From: Methylotenera sp. | GTDB taxonomy: Bacteria; Pseudomonadota; Gammaproteobacteria; Burkholderiales; Burkholderiaceae_C | Length of the DNA: 43,916 nucleotides | Direction of reading: 5' to 3' | NCBI GenBank assembly: GCA_021738245.1 | Contig: JAIPCJ010000017.1 | Span: forward strand, 1 to 43,916 | Shown here: piece by piece, positions 9,223 through 17,913 of the stretch | How positions within the stretch are numbered: position 1 is the stretch's first letter | How the letters are laid out: each line of letters starts with the position of its first letter | The notes under the pieces: model-generated | The model's database searches: none | What the model was told of the DNA's origin: nothing | Seen by the model: only the letters and a program-made list of their open reading frames with translations | Position numbers and translations under genes: made by a program

Positions 9223-11520
9223 TCAACGCTTCGCGGGTTTGCCCGGACGGCCGGCGCCGCCACGGCCGCTGCCCGTGACCCGGGGCGGCAGCCCGGTGTG
9301 CTGGGTGAGCACCTGGCCCGGGCGAGGCGCTGCTGTCCGGCCGGCCGTCTTGGCCGGCGCCTTCGCGGCCGGCTTGGACGGCGTGGAATTCTTGCGGCGC
9401 GCGCTTTCGTAGCCGCCATCCGTCAGCGGCTGGTAGCTCGGGATCAGGTGGTGCTTGCCGTTGCCGATCAGGTCGGCCCGGCCCATGGCCTTGAGGGCCT
9501 CGCGCAGCAGCGGCCAGTTGTTGGCGTCGTGGTAGCGCAGGAAGGCCTTGTGCAGGCGACGGCGGCGTTCGCCCCGCACGATGTCGACCTTCTCGCCGCG
9601 GCTCTCGTCGCGGCTGATGCCCTTGAGCGGGTTGCGGCCCGAGTGGTACATGGCCGTGGCGGTGGCCATGGGGCTGGGGTAGAAGGTCTGCACCTGGTCG
9701 GCACGGAAGCCGTTGCGCTTGAGCCAGACGGCCAGGTTCATCATGTCCTCGTCGCTGGTGCCCGGGTGGGCGGCGATGAAGTAGGGAATCAGGTACTGCT
9801 TCTTGCCCGCCGCGGCGCTGGCCGCCTCGAACATCTGCTTGAACCGGTCGTAGGTGCCGATGCCCGGCTTCATCATCTTGGACAGCGGGCCCTGCTCGGT
9901 GTGCTCGGGCGCGATCTTGAGGTATCCGCCCACATGGTGGGTGACCAGTTCCTTCACATACTCCGGCGACTGCACCGCCAGGTCGTAGCGCAGGCCCGAG
10001 CCGATCAGGATCTTCTTCACGCCCGGCAGCGCCCGCGCGCGGCGGTACATCTTGATCAGCGGGCCGTGGTCGGTGTTCAGGTTGGGGCAGATACCCGGGT
10101 AGACACAGCTCGGCTTGCGGCAGGCCGCCTCGATCTCGGGGCTCTTGCAGCCGATGCGGTACATGTTGGCCGTGGGGCCGCCCAGGTCGGACACGATGCC
10201 GGTGAAGCCCTTCACCTTGTCGCGCATCTCCTCGATCTCGCGGATGACAGAGTCTTCCGAGCGGCTCTGGATGATGCGGCCCTCATGCTCGGTGATGGAG
10301 CAGAAGGTGCAGCCACCGAAGCAGCCGCGCATGATGTTCACGCTGAAGCGGATCATCTCCCAGGCCGGGATCTTGGTCGCACCGTCGTGGCTGCCGTGTT
10401 CATCGGCGTAGCTGGGGTGCGGCGCGCGCGCGTACGGCAGGTCGAAGACGTGGTCCATCTCCGGCGTCGTCAGAGGGATGGGCGGCGGGTTGATCCAGAG
10501 GTCGCGGTCGCCGTGGCGCTGCACCAGGGCACGCGCATTGCCGGGGTTGGTCTCCAGGTGCAGCACGCGGTTGGCATGGGCGTAGAGCACCGGGTCGCTC
10601 TTGACCTGCTCGTAGGCCGGCAGGCGCACCACCGTGCGCTCGCGCGGCGGCATGCTGATGCGGCCGGTCTTGTGGATCGTGATCGGCTTGGGCGCCGAGG
10701 CGGCCTCGGGTTCGGCGGTCGCGCAAGTCGTCTCCTGCTTGATCTCCTGATAGGGGCTGATCAGCTCGTCGATGCGGCCCGGGCGGTCGACTTCGGTGGA
10801 ATCGAGCTCGAACCAGCCTTCGGCGGACGGGTCGTCATCACGCCGCATGAAGGCGGTGCCGCGGATGTCGGTCAGGCTCTCGATGGGCTCGCGGCGCGCG
10901 AGGCGATGAGCGATCTCGACGATGGCGCGCTCGGCGTTGCCGTACACCAGCAGGTCGGCCTTGCTGTCGACGAGGACGGAGCGGCGGACCTTGTCCTGCC
11001 AGTAGTCGTAGTGCGCAATGCGGCGCAGCGAGGCCTCGATGCCGCCGATGACGATGGGCACGTCCTTGAAGGCTTCCTGGCAGCGCTGGGTGTAGACCAG
11101 CGTGGCCCGGTCGGGCCGCTTGCCGCCTTCACCGCCCGGGGTGTAGGCGTCGTCGCTGCGGATTTTTCGATCAGCCGTGTAGCGGTTGATCATGGAGTCC
11201 ATGTTGCCCGCGGCGACCCCGAAGAAGAGGTTGGGCTTGCCCAGCGCCTTGAAGGCGTCGGCGCTGTTCCAGTCGGGCTGGGCGATGATGCCGACGCGAA
11301 AGCCCTGGGCCTCCAGCGTGCGGCCGATGACGGCCATGCCGAAGCTCGGATGGTCGACGTAGGCGTCGCCGGTGACGATGATGATGTCGCAGGAATCCCA
11401 GCCGAGTTGCTCCATCTCCGCCCGGCTCATGGGCAGGAACGGAGCGGGGCCGAAACGCTTCGCCCAGAAGGGGCGGTAAGCGGTCAGGGCCTTGGGCGGA
11501 GTGACGGGCAGGGCGGACAT
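9223..11520 (-). CDS. ygiQ: YgiQ family radical SAM protein
   Basis: 765 residues, normal for YgiQ. The N-terminal YgiQ domain (about 1-300) includes the [17 protein letters not shown] segment. The radical-SAM core (about 380-640) has [11 protein letters not shown] near residue 400, the CX3CX2C motif that binds the 4Fe-4S cluster. A second Cys-containing stretch (about 465-480) reads [12 protein letters not shown]. The last 60 residues are a Lys/Ala/Pro/Gly-rich, probably disordered tail. YgiQ's reaction is not established; an effect on quinone metabolism has been suggested in enterics. The ATG at 11520 gives a homologous N-terminus. The gene is downstream of cspA on the same strand, separated by a terminator-like hairpin, so it probably has its own promoter within those 84 bases. 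Confidence 0.92.
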   Translation of the reverse strand: MSALPVTPPKALTAYRPFWAKRFGPAPFLPMSRAEMEQLGWDSCDIIIVTGDAYVDHPSFGMAVIGRTLEAQGFRVGIIAQPDWNSADAFKALGKPNLFFGVAAGNMDSMINRYTADRKIRSDDAYTPGGEGGKRPDRATLVYTQRCQEAFKDVPIVIGGIEASLRRIAHYDYWQDKVRRSVLVDSKADLLVYGNAERAIVEIAHRLARREPIESLTDIRGTAFMRRDDDPSAEGWFELDSTEVDRPGRIDELISPYQEIKQETTCATAEPEAASAPKPITIHKTGRISMPPRERTVVRLPAYEQVKSDPVLYAHANRVLHLETNPGNARALVQRHGDRDLWINPPPIPLTTPEMDHVFDLPYARAPHPSYADEHGSHDGATKIPAWEMIRFSVNIMRGCFGGCTFCSITEHEGRIIQSRSEDSVIREIEEMRDKVKGFTGIVSDLGGPTANMYRIGCKSPEIEAACRKPSCVYPGICPNLNTDHGPLIKMYRRARALPGVKKILIGSGLRYDLAVQSPEYVKELVTHHVGGYLKIAPEHTEQGPLSKMMKPGIGTYDRFKQMFEAASAAAGKKQYLIPYFIAAHPGTSDEDMMNLAVWLKRNGFRADQVQTFYPSPMATATAMYHSGRNPLKGISRDESRGEKVDIVRGERRRRLHKAFLRYHDANNWPLLREALKAMGRADLIGNGKHHLIPSYQPLTDGGYESARRKNSTPSKPAAKAPAKTAGRTAAPRPGQVLTQHTGLPPRVTGSGRGGAGRPGKPAKR

Positions 11521-11558
11521 AACCTTGAATTGTCGTCGTCAGGGCCGCCCGGAAAGCA

Positions 11559-11585
11559 CAAAGCCCGCGCCAGGCGCGGGCTTTG
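11559..11585 (-). terminator. Terminator downstream of the cold-shock gene
   Basis: A 13-base perfect inverted repeat (CAAAGCCCGCGCC / GGCGCGGGCTTTG) with one unpaired central base forms a 12-bp stem with a 3-base loop. It lies 19 bases after the cspA-like stop on the minus strand and before ygiQ. The U-tract is contained in the stem end (CTTTG) and the following TGCTTT is weak, so efficiency is uncertain. Confidence 0.7.
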
Positions 11586-11604
11586 CATCGGACAGCCGCG
11601 TGAA

Positions 11605-11820
11605 TTACAGCGCGCGGATGTTGGCGGCCTGCAGGCCCTTGGGGCCCTGCTTCACTTCGAATTCGACCTGGGCACCTTCAGCCAGCGTGCGGAAACCGCC
11701 GCCGTTCTTGATTTCGGTGTGGTGGGCGAACAGGTCCTTGCCGCCGTCGGCGGGGGTGATGAAGCCGAAGCCCTTGCCGTCGTCAAACCACTTGACGATG
11801 CCGGTCTGGAGGGTGCTCAT
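11605..11820 (-). CDS. Cold-shock domain protein (CspA family)
   Basis: 71 residues, a single cold-shock domain. It has [20 protein letters not shown] with RNP1 (KGFGFI, residues 16-21), RNP2-like DLFAHH (29-34) and the C-terminal [10 protein letters not shown]. Members bind single-stranded RNA and DNA, melting secondary structure at low temperature or under stress. The ATG at 11820 has a strong AAGGAAA ribosome-binding site seven bases upstream. An upstream bfd terminator limits the transcript leader to at most about 88 bases. The gene is followed by its own hairpin terminator, so it is probably monocistronic. Confidence 0.95.
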   Translation of the reverse strand: MSTLQTGIVKWFDDGKGFGFITPADGGKDLFAHHTEIKNGGGFRTLAEGAQVEFEVKQGPKGLQAANIRAL

Positions 11821-11908
11821 GGAATTTCCTTGCTGTAGTCGTGCGGTGCGGCGCGCTTCCCGGAAAGCAGCAGCGCAATGCACGACGACGTTCAGGAAAC
11901 CGGCCAAC

Positions 11909-11932
11909 AAAAAGGCGCCGGAACCCGGCGCC
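11909..11932 (-). terminator. Rho-independent terminator of bfd
   Basis: On the minus strand the sequence reads GGCGCCGG-GTT-CCGGCGCC followed by TTTTT: an 8-bp all-GC stem, a 3-base loop and five Us. It lies 33 bases after the bfd stop and upstream of the cold-shock gene, separating the two transcripts. Confidence 0.87.
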
Positions 11933-11965
11933 GTCGCACATTCTAGGCCCTGTGACGGGCTGACT

Positions 11966-12190
11966 TCAGGCGGCCAGCAACGCCTGGGTGGCCGCGGCCA
12001 TGCCGCGCGCGCAGGGCGAACCACCCGCCACACGGCTTTCCTCGAACACCGCGCAGGCGCAATCGCGGCAGGCGCCACAGGCCGTCGCCACCCGCAGGTC
12101 GTCCTGCAAAGCCTCGAAGCTCGGGCAGCCGCTGGCGGCAGCGATGGCGATGTCGCGGTCAGAGACGCGGTGGCAGACGCAAACGATCAT
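11966..12190 (-). CDS. bfd: Bacterioferritin-associated ferredoxin
   Basis: 74 residues from the ATG at 12190; a GTG two codons upstream (12196) is an alternative start. It is a small [2Fe-2S] protein of the BFD type. Cys4 and Cys6 lie in [11 protein letters not shown], and Cys38 and Cys41 in ACGACRDC, giving the CXC...CX2C ligand pattern. Two further cysteines follow (Cys44, Cys46). The known role of Bfd is to dock on bacterioferritin and reduce the mineral core through the haem so that iron is released. The gene is divergent from bfr, with a Fur box just upstream, so expression under iron starvation is expected. Its own terminator follows. Confidence 0.92.
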   Translation of the reverse strand: MIVCVCHRVSDRDIAIAAASGCPSFEALQDDLRVATACGACRDCACAVFEESRVAGGSPCARGMAAATQALLAA

Positions 12191-12203
12191 GGACACGAAG
12201 TCT

Positions 12204-12222
12204 AATGCGAATCGGTCTCATT
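12204..12222 (-). promoter_or_regulatory. Fur box between bfd and bfr
   Basis: The minus strand reads AATGAGACCGATTCGCATT. Against the 19-bp inverted-repeat consensus AATGAGAATNATTCTCATT it matches 15 of 18 defined positions. It lies 14-32 bases upstream of the bfd ATG and about 77 bases upstream of the bfr ATG. Repression of bfd by iron-loaded Fur is the expected effect; an effect on bfr could be of either sign. Binding has not been shown. Confidence 0.72.
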
Positions 12223-12238
12223 TGCAAAAAGAGCGGTT

Positions 12239-12266
12239 TTGCGCAGGGGCTTTCGCTCGCGATACT
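12239..12266 (+). promoter_or_regulatory. Candidate sigma-70 promoter of bfr
   Basis: TTGCGC (12239-12244), a 16-base spacer and GATACT (12261-12266). Each hexamer is a partial match to consensus (3/6 and 4/6). It is correctly placed 33 bases before the bfr ATG and is the best candidate I can see in the gap. Confidence 0.35.
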
Positions 12267-12298
12267 CCGCGCCAATTTCACATTTGCCGGGAGCGCCC

Positions 12299-12769
12299 AT
12301 GAAAGGCGACGCACAAGTCCTCGTTCACCTGAACACCCAGCTCAAGCTCGAGCTGACCGCCATCAACCAGTACTTCCTGCATGCCCGCATGCTCAAGAAC
12401 TGGGGCCTGATGAAGATGGCCAAGCATGAGTACGAGGAGTCCATCGAGGAGATGAAGCACGCCGACAAGCTCATCGAGCGCGTGCTGACCCTGGACGGCC
12501 TGCCCAACCTGCAGGACCTCGGCAAGCTCTTGATCGGCGAGACCGCCATCGAGACGATGGAATGCGACCTCAAGATCGAGCAGACCGGCTACGCCCACCT
12601 GAAGGAGGCCATCGCCCACTGCGAGAACGTGCGTGACTACGTCTCGCGCGAGCTGTTCGTGGCCATCCTCGAAGACACCGAGGAGCACATCGACTACCTC
12701 GAGACCCAGCTCGACCTGGTCAACAAGGTCGGCGAGCAGAACTACCTGCAGACCCAGATGGCGGGATAG
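12299..12769 (+). CDS. bfr: Bacterioferritin
   Basis: 156 residues, standard length. It should form a 24-mer shell with haem at subunit pairs. The haem ligand Met52 is present. The ferroxidase-centre ligands Glu18, Glu51, His54, Glu94 and His130 are all at the E. coli numbering, but position 127 is Thr (DTEEH) instead of Glu. The ATG at 12299 has GGGAG upstream and gives MKGDAQVL, colinear with E. coli Bfr from residue 1. It stores iron and is partnered by the divergent bfd. A structured GC-rich intergenic repeat follows the stop. Confidence 0.95.
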   Translation: MKGDAQVLVHLNTQLKLELTAINQYFLHARMLKNWGLMKMAKHEYEESIEEMKHADKLIERVLTLDGLPNLQDLGKLLIGETAIETMECDLKIEQTGYAHLKEAIAHCENVRDYVSRELFVAILEDTEEHIDYLETQLDLVNKVGEQNYLQTQMAG

Positions 12770-12770
12770 G

Positions 12771-12880
12771 CCCACCCCCTACGCGCTGCGCGCGCCCCCC
12801 CTCAAGGGGGCACGGCCGTGGGCCCGGCAAAGCCGGATCCCCGGCAGTCGCTTGAGGGGCGTCGCGCTGCGCCCGTGCTG
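12771..12880. repeat. GC-rich structured intergenic repeat of Burkholderiales type
   Basis: It fills the gap between bfr and the DUF1854 gene. It begins CCCACCCCCTACGCGCTGCG, then has a CCCCCT-CA-AGGGGG hairpin (12797-12810), a CCGGC-AAA-GCCGG hairpin (12824-12836), and an end (CTTGAGGGGCGTCGCGCTGC) that is roughly the inverse of the beginning. I recall near-identical segments in many intergenic regions of Acidovorax/Rubrivivax-like genomes. Only one copy is in this window, so repetition is from memory, not seen here. It may also end transcription from both sides. Confidence 0.6.
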
Positions 12881-12882
12881 GG

Positions 12883-13368
12883 TCAGAGGAATCGCTCGAG
12901 CAGGCGCTTGGACTGCTTGTCCAGCGCCCAGCGGTCCGGCACCTGCAGCTGCACGCCGTGGGTGGACGTGATCAGCAGCCGGCCTTCCTCCAGCCGGCGG
13001 ATGTCCTCCTCGCTTTTCAGCACGAAGTCGATCTCGCCGCGGTCGGTCTCGATGCGCCAGGTGCTGGGCGTGGCGAAGGTGTTCACCGAGATCAGGCGCT
13101 TGAGCACGGGATGGAACTCCCGCGCGGCCAGCTCGGCCGCCAGCAGCTCACGCGGCGCTTCGGGCAGGCCCGACAGGCGCGGCACCCAGGCCAGTTCATG
13201 GCCATGCACACCGACGAGGGAAATGCCCCCGTCCGGCGCCGAGATGGGGTGAGCCCGCACCGGCGTGACGCCCGCATGCTCCGCACCCTGCAGGTCGGTC
13301 AGCACGAGGCGGCCCAGGTCGTCCAGGCGCAGGTCGCGAAAAGGCAGGCTGAAGGAAGGCGTGCTCAT
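12883..13368 (-). CDS. DUF1854 protein linked to cyanophycin metabolism
   Basis: 161 residues, soluble, no signal peptide. It carries the DUF1854 pattern: LRLDDLGRLVLTDLQG near the start, FHPVLKRLISV in the middle, and WRIETDRGEIDFVLKSEEDIRRL then LLITSTHGVQ near the C-terminus. Its start overlaps the ABC exporter stop by 4 bases (ATGA), so it is translationally coupled to the exporter. DUF1854 genes are found beside such transporters at cyanophycin loci, but no molecular function is established. A regulatory or adaptor role for the exporter is a guess from the coupling. Confidence 0.85.
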   Translation of the reverse strand: MSTPSFSLPFRDLRLDDLGRLVLTDLQGAEHAGVTPVRAHPISAPDGGISLVGVHGHELAWVPRLSGLPEAPRELLAAELAAREFHPVLKRLISVNTFATPSTWRIETDRGEIDFVLKSEEDIRRLEEGRLLITSTHGVQLQVPDRWALDKQSKRLLERFL

Positions 13369-15614
13369 GCGTTCACCGTGTGCGCATTCGGGTTGGGGGC
13401 GACGACCATCAGTCCGGCATCATCGGCTTCTTCGGCATCCACACGCCGCGCCTGCGCCTCCCACAGGCGCCAGTAATGGCCCTGCTTGGCAATCAGCTCG
13501 TCATGCGGCCCGAGCTCGACGATCTCGCCGCGGTCCATCACCACGAGGCGATCGGCCTTGCGCAGCGTTGACAGGCGGTGGGCGATGGCAATGGTGGTGC
13601 GGCCCTTCACGAGGTTGTCCAGCGCGCGCTGGATTTCCTTCTCGGTTTCGGTGTCGACCGCGCTGGTGGCCTCGTCGAGGATGAGGATGGCCGGGTCGAT
13701 CAACAGCGCGCGGGCAATCGAGATTCGCTGGCGCTCGCCGCCCGACAGGCCCTGCCCGCGCTCGCCCACCAGGCTGTCGTAGCCGTGAGGCAGGCGCAGG
13801 ATGAACTCGTGCGCATGCGCGGCGCGGGCGGCCGCCACGATCTCGTCGCGGGTGGCGTCGGGCTTGCCGTAGGCGATGTTCTCGGCAATCGTGCCGAAGA
13901 AGAGGAAAGGCTCCTGCAGCACCAGGCCGATGTGGCGCCGGTAGTCGGCCACCCGGATGCGGCGCAGGTCCACGCCGTCGACCTTGATGCTGCCTTCGGT
14001 CACGTCGTAGAAGCGGCAGATCAGGTTCACCAGCGTGCTCTTGCCTGAGCCGCTGTGGCCCACCAGGCCCACCATCTCGCCGGGGCGGATGTCCAGGTTC
14101 AGGTTGCGCACCACCGAACGCGAGCCGTAGCGGAAGTTCAGGCCCTGCATCGACAGCGCGCCCTTGGCCTCGGGGAAGGGCTGCGGGTTGACCGGATCGG
14201 GCACGTTGGAGACGTGGTCGAGGATGTCGAAGATGCGCTTGGCGCCGGCCGCGGCCTTCTGCGTGACCGACACGATGCGGCTCATCGAATCGAGCCGGCC
14301 GTAGAAACGCCCGATGTAGGCCAGGAAGGCGGTCAGCGTGCCCACCGTGATGCTCTGGTGCGCGATCAGCCAGATGCCCACGCCCCAGACCACCAGCAGC
14401 CCCATCTCGGTCAGCAGCGCGACCGTGGGCGTGAACAGGCTCCAGGTCTTGTTCAGCCGGTCATTGACCTGCAGGTTGGCGGCATTGGCGGCCTTGAAGC
14501 GGCGCGCCTCGCGGGCCTCCTGCGCGAAGGCCTTCACCACGCGGATGCCGGGGATGGTGTCGGCCAGGATGTTGGTGACCTCGCCCCACACCCGGTCGAT
14601 CTTCTCGAAGCCGGTGCGCAGCCGGTCGCGCACGAGGTGGATCATCCAGGCGATGAAGGGCAGCGGCACGAGGGTGGCCAGCGCCAGGCCGGGGTGGATG
14701 TTGAAGAGGATCGTCGAGATCATCAGCAGCATCAGCACGTCGGTGATGAAGTCCAGCGCATGCAGCGACAGGAACACGCTGATGCGGTCCGTCTCCGAGC
14801 CGATGCGGGCCATCAGGTCGCCGGTGCGCTTGTTGCCGAAGTACTCCAGCGACAGGCTCAGCAGGTGGTCGAAGGTGGCAGTGCGCAGGTCCGCCGCGAT
14901 GCGCTCGGACACCAGGGCCAGCAGGTAGGTCTTGGCCCAGCCCAGAACCCATGACAGCAGGGCCGCGCCGAGCAGCCCGCCCAGCAGCATGCCCACCAGC
15001 GTGGCGTCGATGGCCTGCCCGTTCTGGAAGGGGATGAGCACCCGGTCCATCAGCGGCATCGTCAGGTAGGGCGATACCAGCGTGGCACCGATGGAGCCCA
15101 GCATCAGCGCAAAGCCCAGCAGCAACTGCCCCTGGTAAGGCCGGGCAAACCGCCACAGCCGCAGCAGCACCCAGGTGCTGGGCGGCGCGCTGGATTCGCC
15201 GAAGTCGAAATCCTCGCCCTCTTCCTCGTCCACCCGCACCGGCTCGCCGGCCCGGAGCTGCTGCTCGCGCTCGAAGCTGTCGACGAACCGCACCGCGGCC
15301 GGGTTGCAGGCCAGCGTGAAGCGCCAGCGGGCCAGGCGCCGCGTTGTGTCCAGAAGTTCCAGGAAAGCCAGGCCGCCGTGGTCGCTGAGCTTCAGGTGCT
15401 GCCCCGCGGCCAGGGGGAAATCGCGCCAGGTGGCGCCCGCGGGTTCGAAGGCCAGCAAGCGTGAATTCGTCAACGCGATCAAACCGGAGGCAAAACGCCC
15501 TTGGGCGTCCAGGTCAACCTCCAGCGTGGCCACGACGTTCTCGCCAGCCAGAAGCCGCCCTTGGAGGGTGGCCAGAAGAGGATGGGGCGCTGTGTCGGGA
15601 GGAAGGTCTTGCAT
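13365..15614 (-). CDS. ABC exporter (fused membrane and ATPase domains) of the cyanophycin locus
   Basis: 749 residues from the ATG at 15614; a TTG start 10 codons upstream is possible. Residues 1-145 form an unusual beta-rich N-terminal extension (LIALTNSRLLAFEP, DFPLAAGQHLKLSDHGGLAFLELLDT) ending in an acidic linker. A type-IV exporter membrane domain follows (about 150-460, six helices), then the ATPase with Walker A GHSGSGKST (about 520), signature LSGGERQ (about 622) and Walker B ILILDEATSA. It is the homodimeric MsbA-like architecture. The gene is divergent from the cyanophycin synthetases and coupled to DUF1854. The substrate is unknown; linkage suggests cyanophycin-related peptides or a lipid. 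Confidence 0.9.
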   Translation of the reverse strand: MQDLPPDTAPHPLLATLQGRLLAGENVVATLEVDLDAQGRFASGLIALTNSRLLAFEPAGATWRDFPLAAGQHLKLSDHGGLAFLELLDTTRRLARWRFTLACNPAAVRFVDSFEREQQLRAGEPVRVDEEEGEDFDFGESSAPPSTWVLLRLWRFARPYQGQLLLGFALMLGSIGATLVSPYLTMPLMDRVLIPFQNGQAIDATLVGMLLGGLLGAALLSWVLGWAKTYLLALVSERIAADLRTATFDHLLSLSLEYFGNKRTGDLMARIGSETDRISVFLSLHALDFITDVLMLLMISTILFNIHPGLALATLVPLPFIAWMIHLVRDRLRTGFEKIDRVWGEVTNILADTIPGIRVVKAFAQEAREARRFKAANAANLQVNDRLNKTWSLFTPTVALLTEMGLLVVWGVGIWLIAHQSITVGTLTAFLAYIGRFYGRLDSMSRIVSVTQKAAAGAKRIFDILDHVSNVPDPVNPQPFPEAKGALSMQGLNFRYGSRSVVRNLNLDIRPGEMVGLVGHSGSGKSTLVNLICRFYDVTEGSIKVDGVDLRRIRVADYRRHIGLVLQEPFLFFGTIAENIAYGKPDATRDEIVAAARAAHAHEFILRLPHGYDSLVGERGQGLSGGERQRISIARALLIDPAILILDEATSAVDTETEKEIQRALDNLVKGRTTIAIAHRLSTLRKADRLVVMDRGEIVELGPHDELIAKQGHYWRLWEAQARRVDAEEADDAGLMVVAPNPNAHTVNA

Positions 15615-15716
15615 CTTGTTGTTCGCGCTGACGGGCGGCCGCAATTCTCCGCCATGAGTTCAGCGCACAATTCCATGAGCTTCGGCCTTGCACAACCCCC
15701 TCACTCCACCAGCTCC

Positions 15717-17891
15717 ATGAGCAAGAAGAACGACATCCGCCTGCTGCGCATCAATTACCTGCGCGGGCCCAATATGTGGACCTACCGCCCGGTGCTGGAA
15801 GTCTGGCTGGACCTCGGCGAGCTGGAGGACTTCCCGTCCAACCTGCTGCCGGGCTTCAACGACCGCCTGACCACCGCCCTGCCCGCCCTGATCGAACACC
15901 ACTGCGGGGTCGGCGAGCGCGGCGGCTTCATCGAGCGCCTGCGCGACGGCACCTGGATGGGCCATGTGCTGGAGCACATCGTCATCGAGTTGCTCAACCT
16001 GGCCGGCATGCCCACCGGCTTCGGCCAGACGCGCTCCACCAGCCAGCGCGGCGTGTACCGCATGGTGTTCCGCGCGCGGGACGAGCAGGTGGCGCGGGCG
16101 GCGCTGGCGGAGGGTCATGCGTTGATCATGGCCATGATCAACGACGAGACATTCGACGTGCCCGCCGCCGTCGCCCGGGTGCGCGACAAGCTCGACGACT
16201 GCTACCTCGGCCCCTCCACCGCCGCCATCGTGGCCGCGGCCACCGACCGTCGCATTCCGCACATCCGTCTGAACGACGGCAACCTGGTGCAGCTCGGCCA
16301 CGGCGCGCGCCAGCGCCGCATCTGGACGGCCGAGACCGACATGACCAGCGCGATTGCCGAAGGCATCGCCGGCGACAAGGACCTGACCAAGACCCTGCTC
16401 AAGGCCGTGGGCGTGCCCGTGCCCGAGGGCCAGGAGGTCAAGTCGGCCGCCCAGGCCTGGGAAGCCGCGCAGGACATCGGCCTGCCGGTCGTCATCAAGC
16501 CCAGCGACGGCAACCACGGCCGCGGCGTCACGCTCGACATCTCCAACGAGGCCGACTGCGAAGCCGCCTTCAAGCTCGCCGATGCCGAGGGCTCCTCGGT
16601 GCTCGTGGAGAGCTACATCCGCGGCAATGAGCACCGCGTGCTGGTGGTCGGCGGCCAGGTCGTAGCGGCGGCCCGCGGCGAGGCCGCCTGGGTGCATGGC
16701 GACGGCCAGCACACCGTGGCCGAGCTGATCGACCTGCAGATCAACACCGACCCGCGCCGCGGCCTGACCGAGGACTTCCCCCTCAACAAGATCATGCTGG
16801 GCGAAGACCCCGTCGTGCTGCTGGACCTGCAGCGCCAGGGCTTCACGCCCGAGGCGGTGCCGCCGGCCGGCAAGAGCGTGCTGATCCAGCGCAACGGCAA
16901 TGTGGCCATCGACTGCACGCCCGAGGTGCACCCCGAGGTCGCCCATGCGGTCTCGCTGGCCGCCCGCACCGTGGGGCTGGACATCGCCGGTGTCGACCTC
17001 GTCACCGAAGACATCGGCAAGCCGCTGTCCGAGACCGGCGGTGCCATCGTCGAGGTGAATGCCGGCCCGGGCCTGCTGATGCACCTGAAACCCGCCGGCG
17101 GCGCGCCCCAGCCCGTGGGCCAGGCCATCATCGACCACCTCTTCGCCGAGGACGAGACCGGCCGTATTCCCATCGTGGGCGTGGCCGGCTCGCGCGGCGG
17201 CCCGCAGATCTCGCGCCTGGTGGCCTGGCTGCTGCACCTGAACGGCCGCCATGTGGGCCTGGCCTGCCGCGACGGGCTGTTTCTCGGCACCCGCCGGGTC
17301 GAGAAGAAGAACAGCGCCCGCTGGGACGCCGCCCACCGCCTGCTGATGAACCGCGGCGTGAACGCGGTGGTCGTGGAGAACGATGCCGCCAGCATCCTGC
17401 GCGACGGCCTGGCCTATGACCGCGCCGCCGTCGGCGTGGTCACCGACCTCGACGGCATCGACGCCCTGGCCGACTTCGATGTGCAGGATGTGGACCAACT
17501 CTACAAGGTGCTGCGCACCCAGGTCGACGTGGTGCTCAGCGAAGGTGCCAGCGTGCTGAATGCGGCCCACCCGCGGCTGGTGGACATGGCCGAGCTGAGC
17601 GATGGCGAAGTGCTGTTCTACGCCGAGGACGGCAGCCTCGACGCCATCCAGCACCACCGCGACCGCGGCGGCCGGGCCGTCTTCCTGCGCGGCGGCGCCG
17701 CGGTGCTGGCCCAAGGGCCGGCCGAGACCCCGGGCGCCAACATCGATGCGCTGCTGCGCCGCTTCGGCACGCAGGCGACCGACGCGCCCACCCTGCTGGC
17801 CGCCGTCGCCACCGCCTGGGCCCTGGGCATCTCGCCCGAGCTCATCGCCGCCGGCCTGGACACCTTCGTGCCCGAACTCCACCTCGCCTGA
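15717..17891 (+). CDS. CphA2-like cyanophycin synthetase with degenerate Mur ligase module
   Basis: 724 residues from the ATG at 15717 (MSKKNDIRLL); in-frame ATGs at 15654 and 15675 are alternatives, none with a clear ribosome-binding site. The N-terminal CphA domain (RGPNMWTYRPVLEVWLDLG) and the ATP-grasp domain (about 215-480; DKDLTK, VVIKPSDGNHGRGV, IVEVNAGPGLLMHL) look intact. The Mur-like domain reads GVAGSRGGPQ near residue 488, where CphA has the P-loop GTNGKTT, so the Lys and Thr for ATP are gone. The C-terminal Mur domain is missing (724 versus 853 residues in the paralogue). This matches the reduction seen in CphA2, which joins beta-Asp-Arg dipeptides using the ATP-grasp site alone. 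It is 22 bases upstream of cphA. Confidence 0.88.
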   Translation: MSKKNDIRLLRINYLRGPNMWTYRPVLEVWLDLGELEDFPSNLLPGFNDRLTTALPALIEHHCGVGERGGFIERLRDGTWMGHVLEHIVIELLNLAGMPTGFGQTRSTSQRGVYRMVFRARDEQVARAALAEGHALIMAMINDETFDVPAAVARVRDKLDDCYLGPSTAAIVAAATDRRIPHIRLNDGNLVQLGHGARQRRIWTAETDMTSAIAEGIAGDKDLTKTLLKAVGVPVPEGQEVKSAAQAWEAAQDIGLPVVIKPSDGNHGRGVTLDISNEADCEAAFKLADAEGSSVLVESYIRGNEHRVLVVGGQVVAAARGEAAWVHGDGQHTVAELIDLQINTDPRRGLTEDFPLNKIMLGEDPVVLLDLQRQGFTPEAVPPAGKSVLIQRNGNVAIDCTPEVHPEVAHAVSLAARTVGLDIAGVDLVTEDIGKPLSETGGAIVEVNAGPGLLMHLKPAGGAPQPVGQAIIDHLFAEDETGRIPIVGVAGSRGGPQISRLVAWLLHLNGRHVGLACRDGLFLGTRRVEKKNSARWDAAHRLLMNRGVNAVVVENDAASILRDGLAYDRAAVGVVTDLDGIDALADFDVQDVDQLYKVLRTQVDVVLSEGASVLNAAHPRLVDMAELSDGEVLFYAEDGSLDAIQHHRDRGGRAVFLRGGAAVLAQGPAETPGANIDALLRRFGTQATDAPTLLAAVATAWALGISPELIAAGLDTFVPELHLA

Positions 17892-17913
17892 CGCCAACAG
17901 ACCCCACAACACC

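Noticed and set aside
6692-9412. 906-codon plus-strand frame over the response-regulator gene
   Set aside because: Shadow of the REC-DUF3369-GGDEF-EAL gene; His/Gln/Ala-rich with no recognisable domain.
9148-11838. 896-codon plus-strand frame over ygiQ
   Set aside because: Shadow of ygiQ, which has an intact radical-SAM motif and the expected length.
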